A DNA stretch of 10,126 nt, from positions 1 to 10,126 of the forward strand of contig JASFRI010000140.1 of assembly GCA_050115015.1 (NCBI GenBank), in the 5' to 3' direction. A program made the translations under genes and the position numbers. Of this stretch, positions 6,407 through 10,126 are shown piece by piece; position 1 is the first letter of the stretch, and every line of letters begins with the position of its first letter. This stretch comes from JASFRI01 sp050115015. GTDB taxonomy: Bacteria > Acidobacteriota > Polarisedimenticolia > CBDVAL01. The notes below the pieces were generated by a model. That model saw only the letters and a list, made by a program, of their open reading frames with translations, had not been told where the DNA came from and searched no databases.

Positions 6407-7882
6407 TCACTTGACCCTGGCGATGAGGCTCAGGACCTTCGCGTACGCCGTCTGGGCCCCCATGCCGTTGCAGAGGGCCACGAAGGTGTAGCCCGAGTCC
6501 AGGAACATCGACAGCCGTGCGCTGACCCCGTAGTACGTCCCACCATGCCCCACCTCCCGATCCGGGGGGGGCGAGCTGAGGATGAAGCCGTAGCCGTATC
6601 CCGGGGAGTTCCGCTCCGGGTCCGGGGAGACGAGCCGGTCCCACATGGCCGCCGTCACGAGCTTGCCGGATCGCAGCGCGACGTCGAAGGCGAGGAGATC
6701 GTCCACCGTCGAGTAGCCCCCGCCGGCGGAGGTGCCGACAGGCGCCCGGAGCAGGATGTTCCTTCTCCACTCCCCGTCCTCCTTCCAGTAGCCTTCCGCC
6801 ACGTTCGGGACCACCCGGGTGATGTCGTAGTGGTCCGTGTACTTCATGCCCGCCGGCAGGTAGATGTTCTCCCGGATGTAGTCGTAGTAGTCCTGCCCCG
6901 AGACCTCCTGGAGGATCACCCCAAGCAGGAGAAACCCGGTATTGCTGTAGACCCAGCGGGACCCCGGCTCGAACGCCAGGGTCTCCCCGGCCACGATCTC
7001 CCGGTAGTCGTCGAGACTCCGGAACTTCTCGTGGTTCTGCTCGAGAAACGGCTCCAGGTAGTCCCCGAACCCCGACGTGTGGTTCAGCAGGTGGCGGATG
7101 CGCACCTTCTCCCCGACCTCGGGGCTCACCCAGCCCGGCGGAAGGTGCTCCCCGATGGGATCGTCGAAGGAAAGCTTCCCCTGCTCGACCAGCTGCGCGA
7201 TGGCCACCGCGGTGAACATCTTGTTCATCGAGCCGAGCCCGAAGCGGGTGTCCAGACGGTTCGGGACGCCGAACTCGCGGCTGGCCAGGCCGTAGGCCTT
7301 CCGGAACAGCGGCACCCCGTCCCGCGCCACCAGGACGGTCCCGGAGAACTCGTCCTTCCTCTCGAGCTCCGTCAGGTAGTCATCGAGCTCGCGGGCCAGC
7401 CCGGCGTCGTCGAGCTTCTCGAGCTCCACGAAGTCCGTCGGCGGACGGGTGGCCACGATCATGAAGCTCGTGATCCGGTCGTCATCGTCGAAGCGGAGCT
7501 GGAGGGACAGCCACACGTCGTCGCGGGAGCGCAGCGTCGCCACCGCCATGTTATCGGGGATGCGGTCCGAGAGCCGGAAGCAGCAGAGCTCCAGGGGGCC
7601 CTTGCCGTCGTGCACGTTCTTCAGGAACGCCGCATGGGCCTCCACCGGCATGTCGCCGAACATGTTCTCCCCGTAGTGCTCCCGCACGAACCCGACCAGC
7701 TCCTCCGGATCGCCCACGTTGATCACGTCGACCACCTCCCGGACGAGCGCGTCGAGGCGTTCGTCGGGATGCTGGTGCACGGTCTCCGCCAGCACGAGGC
7801 AGCTCGCGGCCGCGGCGACCACCCCCAGCAGTACGATCCCGGGCCTTCTCCTCCGTGACCGGATGGACTCCCCTCGCCCCAT
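6407..7882 (-). CDS. Exported serine hydrolase, beta-lactamase/penicillin-binding-protein-like, with N-terminal NTF2-like region
   Basis: A 491-aa protein. The frame stays open upstream to 8035, but ATG 7882 has a strong GGGAGGGG ribosome site just before it and begins a signal peptide (basic RSRRRR, then GIVLLGVVAAAASC). Cleavage could be by signal peptidase I or, via AASC with Cys28, by the lipoprotein pathway. Residues about 39-148 resemble a DUF3887/NTF2-like small alpha+beta domain. Residues about 165-491 are the serine beta-lactamase-like domain: SxxK motif Ser218-Met-Asn-Lys221 (nucleophile Ser218), HTSGF at 268-272, YSN at 312-314 and the HGG triad box at 446-448. All catalytic motifs are intact. 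Family members include esterases, D-aminopeptidases and carboxypeptidases, and few are true beta-lactamases. The HGG box in place of KTG leans towards esterase or peptidase activity. It converges on the sulfatase relic with a 19-bp gap, and its stop is at 6407-6409. Confidence 0.9.
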   Translation of the reverse strand: MGRGESIRSRRRRPGIVLLGVVAAAASCLVLAETVHQHPDERLDALVREVVDVINVGDPEELVGFVREHYGENMFGDMPVEAHAAFLKNVHDGKGPLELCCFRLSDRIPDNMAVATLRSRDDVWLSLQLRFDDDDRITSFMIVATRPPTDFVELEKLDDAGLARELDDYLTELERKDEFSGTVLVARDGVPLFRKAYGLASREFGVPNRLDTRFGLGSMNKMFTAVAIAQLVEQGKLSFDDPIGEHLPPGWVSPEVGEKVRIRHLLNHTSGFGDYLEPFLEQNHEKFRSLDDYREIVAGETLAFEPGSRWVYSNTGFLLLGVILQEVSGQDYYDYIRENIYLPAGMKYTDHYDITRVVPNVAEGYWKEDGEWRRNILLRAPVGTSAGGGYSTVDDLLAFDVALRSGKLVTAAMWDRLVSPDPERNSPGYGYGFILSSPPPDREVGHGGTYYGVSARLSMFLDSGYTFVALCNGMGAQTAYAKVLSLIARVK

Positions 7883-7938
7883 GTCCCCTCCCTTTCCGCC
7901 GGCCTTCCCGGCAACCGACAACTCGCGAGCAATCCCGA

Positions 7939-7967
7939 TGCCACGGCGCATCTCCCGTGAAGTCAAG
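7939..7967 (-). promoter_or_regulatory. Candidate promoter of the serine hydrolase gene
   Basis: On the minus strand, TTGACT (7967-7962, 5 of 6 to TTGACA) is followed after 17 bp by TGGCAT (7944-7939, only 3 of 6 to TATAAT). Transcription would begin near 7932, giving a leader of about 50 nt before ATG 7882. The -35 is good and the -10 is poor. The 253-bp gap to the methyltransferase gene upstream makes a separate promoter likely. Confidence 0.25.
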
Positions 7968-8019
7968 GGGCCCGGCCTAAAGGACCGGTCCCGGATGCCG
8001 GTGGACCTCCCACGGCGAA

Positions 8020-8052
8020 CCCGGATGGGGCGCATGGACCCCGGATGGGGCG
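8020..8052. repeat. Two 13-bp direct repeats upstream of the serine hydrolase
   Basis: CCCGGATGGGGCG occurs at 8020-8032 and again at 8040-8052, one 20-bp period apart (nearly two helical turns). A partial third copy, CCCGGATG, is at 7990-7997. The repeats lie in the 253-bp gap between the methyltransferase and hydrolase genes, upstream of the candidate hydrolase promoter. Spacing and placement fit binding sites for an activator, but a chance tandem duplication is equally possible. Confidence 0.5.
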
Positions 8053-8072
8053 AGCCTCCGTCGCGGCCGGGC

Positions 8073-8101
8073 GCCCCCCCCGGGGTGGCACCGTTTCTTT
8101 T
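8073..8101 (+). other. Plus-strand hairpin followed by a T-rich run, with no gene reading into it
   Basis: Bases 8073-8089 can fold as GCC-C-CCC, a 3-nt loop and GGG-T-GGC, with one mismatch. They are followed after 4 nt by TTTCTTTT (8094-8101). This resembles an intrinsic terminator on the plus strand, but no plus-strand gene ends nearby. It lies just past the stop of the minus-strand methyltransferase, so it might stop antisense transcription into that gene. The stem includes an 8-C homopolymer and could be coincidental. Confidence 0.2.
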
Positions 8102-8135
8102 GCTGCGCCGCCGCCTGGGAGGCTCCGCGGGCCGC

Positions 8136-9167
8136 TCAGTCCCGGGCGAGAAGCAGGAGCTCCTCGCCGGCGGAGGGACGGAGCCGGCAGAGGGCCCACT
8201 CCAGGAAGAACGCCGTCTCGATGGCCACGCGGCGACGGACCGAGAAGCCCCGGTCCAGGGGACGGCCCCGGCGGAGGCGGCGGCTGTCCAGCAGGATGGC
8301 GCTCGCGCGCTCCGTGGACCGGCAGGTGACCCGACCGAACCCGGCCTTCCGGGCCGCGGCGGCCAGGGAGGCCGCGCCGAACAGGTGCAGGTGGCGGGGC
8401 GGCTCCAGGCCCCGCCAGTCGGCGCCGAAGTGCCGGCGGCCGAAGGACTCCGCGTTGGGGGTCAGCACCACCAGCGAGCCGCCCCGACGGAGGACCCGGC
8501 GGCATTCGCGCAGCATCCCCACCGGGTCCGGGACGTGCTCGATGACGTGGCTGGACACGACCGCGTCGAAGGAGCCCCCGGCGAACGCCTGCTCCTCCAG
8601 CGTGCCGTGATCCACCCGCAGTCCCCTGACGCGCGCCCGTGCCACCGCACGCGGGTCGAGATCGATCCCCTGCGCGCGCCACCCCAGCTCGCTCAGGCCA
8701 CGCAGCGTCTCCCCGTTGCCCACCCCAACCTCCAGGAGCCGCCCCCCGGCGCAGTGCTCCAGGTGCATGGCCATGGCGTCGGCCTGGGCGCGCCTGCCGG
8801 GATGCAGCCGGAGCAGGGAGGCGGCCAGCGCCGGCCCGGTGGCCGGCATGTCCGGATGGTAGCCGTAGGCCCGGTGGAGGTAGCCACGCTCCAGCCAGCG
8901 CAGGATGCGGCGGGACATCGTCCTCCGTCGCGGAGGGTCCTCGTGGGTGAAGTAGCTCTCGTAGAGCCGGGGAAGGTCTTCCGCGGCCGGCGACGGGTCC
9001 AGCCAGAGGAGCCGGCAGTCCGGGTTGCGGCACTCCACCATCCGCCAGGTCCCCGGCGCCCCGTACAGGCGGTCGGTGAGGCCCTCGTAGGCCGGCCGGC
9101 CGTCGGACCCGCAGAGAATGCAGGCCGGCCGCGGCACGGTCCCGATCGTAGTCCCCCCCGGTTCCAT
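8136..9167 (-). CDS. Class I SAM-dependent methyltransferase with N-terminal Cys cluster
   Basis: A 343-aa cytoplasmic methyltransferase of the Methyltransf_11/23 type. The N-terminus has CxxC (Cys16, Cys19) and a second pair (Cys46, Cys51) flanking an aromatic/basic segment, like a zinc ribbon. Homologous enzymes with such a ribbon often sit in surface-polysaccharide or secondary-metabolite clusters. The Rossmann fold spans about residues 142-240: motif I LLEVGVGNGE (Glu146, Gly148, Gly150), GIDLDP at the end of beta 2, FDAVVSSHVIEHVPDP (motif IV region), then LRRGGSLVVLTPN. The family hallmark WRGLEPPRHLHLF is at 251-263. The acceptor substrate is unknown. The start at 9167 is chosen over 9188: GGGAGGGG lies just before 9167, while the ATG at 9188 falls inside a good -10 sequence (GATAAT). 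No other pathway gene is next to it, so context gives little help. The stop is at 8136-8138. Confidence 0.9.
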   Translation of the reverse strand: MEPGGTTIGTVPRPACILCGSDGRPAYEGLTDRLYGAPGTWRMVECRNPDCRLLWLDPSPAAEDLPRLYESYFTHEDPPRRRTMSRRILRWLERGYLHRAYGYHPDMPATGPALAASLLRLHPGRRAQADAMAMHLEHCAGGRLLEVGVGNGETLRGLSELGWRAQGIDLDPRAVARARVRGLRVDHGTLEEQAFAGGSFDAVVSSHVIEHVPDPVGMLRECRRVLRRGGSLVVLTPNAESFGRRHFGADWRGLEPPRHLHLFGAASLAAAARKAGFGRVTCRSTERASAILLDSRRLRRGRPLDRGFSVRRRVAIETAFFLEWALCRLRPSAGEELLLLARD

Positions 9168-9186
9168 CGCCCCTCCCTGGCCGCGC

Positions 9187-9192
9187 ATTATC
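9187..9192 (-). promoter_or_regulatory. Candidate -10 element of the methyltransferase gene
   Basis: GATAAT on the minus strand (9192-9187) matches TATAAT at 5 of 6 positions and stands out in GC-rich DNA. Transcription would start near 9180, giving a leader of only about 13 nt that consists almost entirely of the ribosome-binding site before ATG 9167. No convincing -35 is seen at 17 bp. Confidence 0.35.
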
Positions 9193-9233
9193 CCGTACCG
9201 TCCGGACCCCTGGCCGCGGCGCGCGGACCGTCG

Positions 9234-9239
9234 TACAAT
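9234..9239 (+). promoter_or_regulatory. Candidate -10 element of the right-end secreted protein gene
   Basis: TACAAT matches TATAAT at 5 of 6 positions. Transcription would start near 9246, within the inverted repeat at 9242-9260, with ATG 9275 about 30 nt downstream. The -35 position (9211-9216, TGGCCG) is poor. The element is back to back with the methyltransferase -10, about 40 bp apart, so this would be a compact divergent promoter pair. Confidence 0.35.
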
Positions 9240-9241
9240 GA

Positions 9242-9260
9242 GGTCACGCCACCCGTGACC
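9242..9260 (+). promoter_or_regulatory. Perfect 7-bp inverted repeat between the -10 and the ribosome site
   Basis: GGTCACG (9242-9248), spacer CCACC, CGTGACC (9254-9260). The arms are perfectly complementary. The element begins 2 bp after the candidate -10 and ends 1 bp before the Shine-Dalgarno AGGAGGG (9262-9268). It could be a repressor operator at the transcription start or an mRNA hairpin next to the ribosome site. The symmetry is seen directly; the function is inferred. Confidence 0.45.
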
Positions 9261-9274
9261 CAGGAGGGCCTTCG

Positions 9275-10126
9275 ATGACCGTCCGACGGATTGTCCGTTC
9301 GTTCCTCGTCCTCGCCGCCCTCCTCCTGCCGGCCGCCACGAGCGTCGCGGGCCAGGAGGACGAACGGCTGGCGGTCCTCACCTACCGCCTGGCCGACGAC
9401 AGCCGCTACGTGGAGGGCTGTCTGCCTCCCTGCCGCTGCTCGCTCCTCGTCGGGGAGGACCTGCGCGGGACGATGCGGCTGGTCCCGGAGGCCGCCGACC
9501 GCCGCGGTGTCCGCTACCGGATCGACGACCTGCTGTGGGTCGTGACCGCCCCGTCCACCGGCGAGCTGCGGATCTCGGGAACCGGCAGCCTGACGCGATC
9601 GGGAGGCAACCTGTCCGGCCACCTCGACCTGAGCCTCGACGGCGCGGAGCCCGTGCGCTACGTGGCCGACCCGGCGGGGGCCGCGGGCTTTCCCGAGCTG
9701 GGGCTCACCCTCCGCATCCCGGGCGCCACCTGTTACACCGACGGGTTCCGGATCGTGGCCCAGCCGGTCTCGGGAAACGCGAGCGTGCCGTACCGCCTCG
9801 ACCTTGCCAGCCGGTACGTGTTCGGCTGTCTCAACGGCTTCTGTGACTGCCCGGTCACAGCCCGGGGCCTCCAGGGCGGCTTTCGCGCCCTGCCGCTCGA
9901 GCGGTACGGCGACGCGCAGGAGGTGGCCCTGGTGGGCTTCGACGCGGTGATCCCGTCCCCCGCCGGCGTCCCCGGCGAGCCGGTGCACGGCGTCGCCCTC
10001 TACCGCTTCCGCGGGTCCGGACAGGAGATGTTCGGCACCTTCGCCATAGGCGAGGAGTCCGCCGCCTGGTTCGACAGCGGATGGGTCGACGGCGCGGCCC
10101 CACCCGAGCTCGACATCACCGTCACC
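9275..10126 (+). CDS. Secreted protein of unknown function with duplicated Cys module (runs off the window)
   Basis: The frame is open from ATG 9275 to the window end (284 codons, no stop), with AGGAGGG at 9262-9268 as ribosome site. An N-terminal signal peptide is clear: basic TVRRIVR, hydrophobic FLVLAALLLPAATS, and likely cleavage after VAG (about residue 26). The mature part is mostly beta-like and holds two related modules. Module 1 begins YRLADDSRYVEGC, with Cys49, Cys53 and Cys55, then LRGTMRL. Module 2 begins YRLDLASRYVFGC, with Cys185, Cys190 and Cys192, then LQGGFRA. The modules are offset by 136 residues. An extra Cys153 lies between them. I do not recognise a named family. The pattern Y-L-x-S-x-(Y/L)-x-x-x-C followed by L-x-G recalls a poorly described beta module in exported proteins of other environmental bacteria, but that is from memory only. 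Its product probably acts in the periplasm, at the surface or outside the cell, with the Cys residues in disulfides or binding metal. Long tail domains may follow beyond the window. Confidence 0.85.
   Translation, partial: MTVRRIVRSFLVLAALLLPAATSVAGQEDERLAVLTYRLADDSRYVEGCLPPCRCSLLVGEDLRGTMRLVPEAADRRGVRYRIDDLLWVVTAPSTGELRISGTGSLTRSGGNLSGHLDLSLDGAEPVRYVADPAGAAGFPELGLTLRIPGATCYTDGFRIVAQPVSGNASVPYRLDLASRYVFGCLNGFCDCPVTARGLQGGFRALPLERYGDAQEVALVGFDAVIPSPAGVPGEPVHGVALYRFRGSGQEMFGTFAIGEESAAWFDSGWVDGAAPPELDITVT

Noticed and set aside
7883..8035. 51-residue N-terminal extension of the serine hydrolase
   Set aside because: It precedes a strong ribosome site and a proper signal peptide that begin at 7882, and it contains the candidate promoter.
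7719..9278. Open frame of 519 codons on the plus strand, opposite the methyltransferase and the hydrolase N-terminus
   Set aside because: It crosses two solid minus-strand genes and their gap, has no motif, and is explained by low stop-codon frequency in GC-rich DNA.
1..10126. Search for a defence system, toxin-antitoxin pair, biosynthetic cluster, CRISPR array or mobile element
   Set aside because: Each gene has an ordinary individual assignment or is a single unknown. There are no terminal repeats, transposase, integrase, regularly spaced repeats or small paired genes.

Overview
The window is GC-rich (about 70% by eye) chromosomal DNA from a Gram-negative-type bacterium. It has secreted proteins with signal peptides and the start of a Na+-translocating NADH:quinone reductase (Na+-NQR) operon. 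The style of the exported proteins suggests Acidobacteriota (for example Thermoanaerobaculia-like) or a similar lineage: a reprolysin-like protease with Ig/PKD-like tails, and a sulfatase-family protein ending in LRALGY. This placement is an inference from protein style; no marker gene is present. I see no rRNA, tRNA, CRISPR, insertion sequence or phage gene.

Layout. Positions 1-1618 (minus strand) hold nqrA and the first 82 codons of nqrB, overlapping by one base, with a candidate sigma70 promoter at 1684-1712. A 206-bp divergent intergenic region separates them from a plus-strand run: a two-CBS-domain protein (1825-2373), a large secreted metzincin protease (2488-4788), a ten-helix EamA/DMT transporter (4841-5836), and a broken sulfatase-family gene (5836-6387) whose start overlaps the transporter stop. 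Convergent to these, on the minus strand, are a secreted serine hydrolase of the beta-lactamase/esterase type (6407-7882) and, upstream of it, a SAM-dependent methyltransferase with an N-terminal Cys cluster (8136-9167). A compact divergent promoter region follows. The last gene (9275 to the window end, plus strand) encodes a secreted protein of unknown function built from a duplicated Cys-containing module.

How the genes relate. nqrA and nqrB are parts of one respiratory Na+ pump. The other genes look like individual envelope, secretion and transport functions, not one pathway. I found no convincing new multi-gene system. The two most interesting items are the decayed sulfatase, which carries both a frameshift and an internal deletion and can be read directly from the sequence, and the duplicated Cys-module protein at the right end, which has a perfect inverted repeat in its leader. 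Several starts were moved inward from the longest possible reading frame, using ribosome-binding sites, signal peptides and promoter positions.
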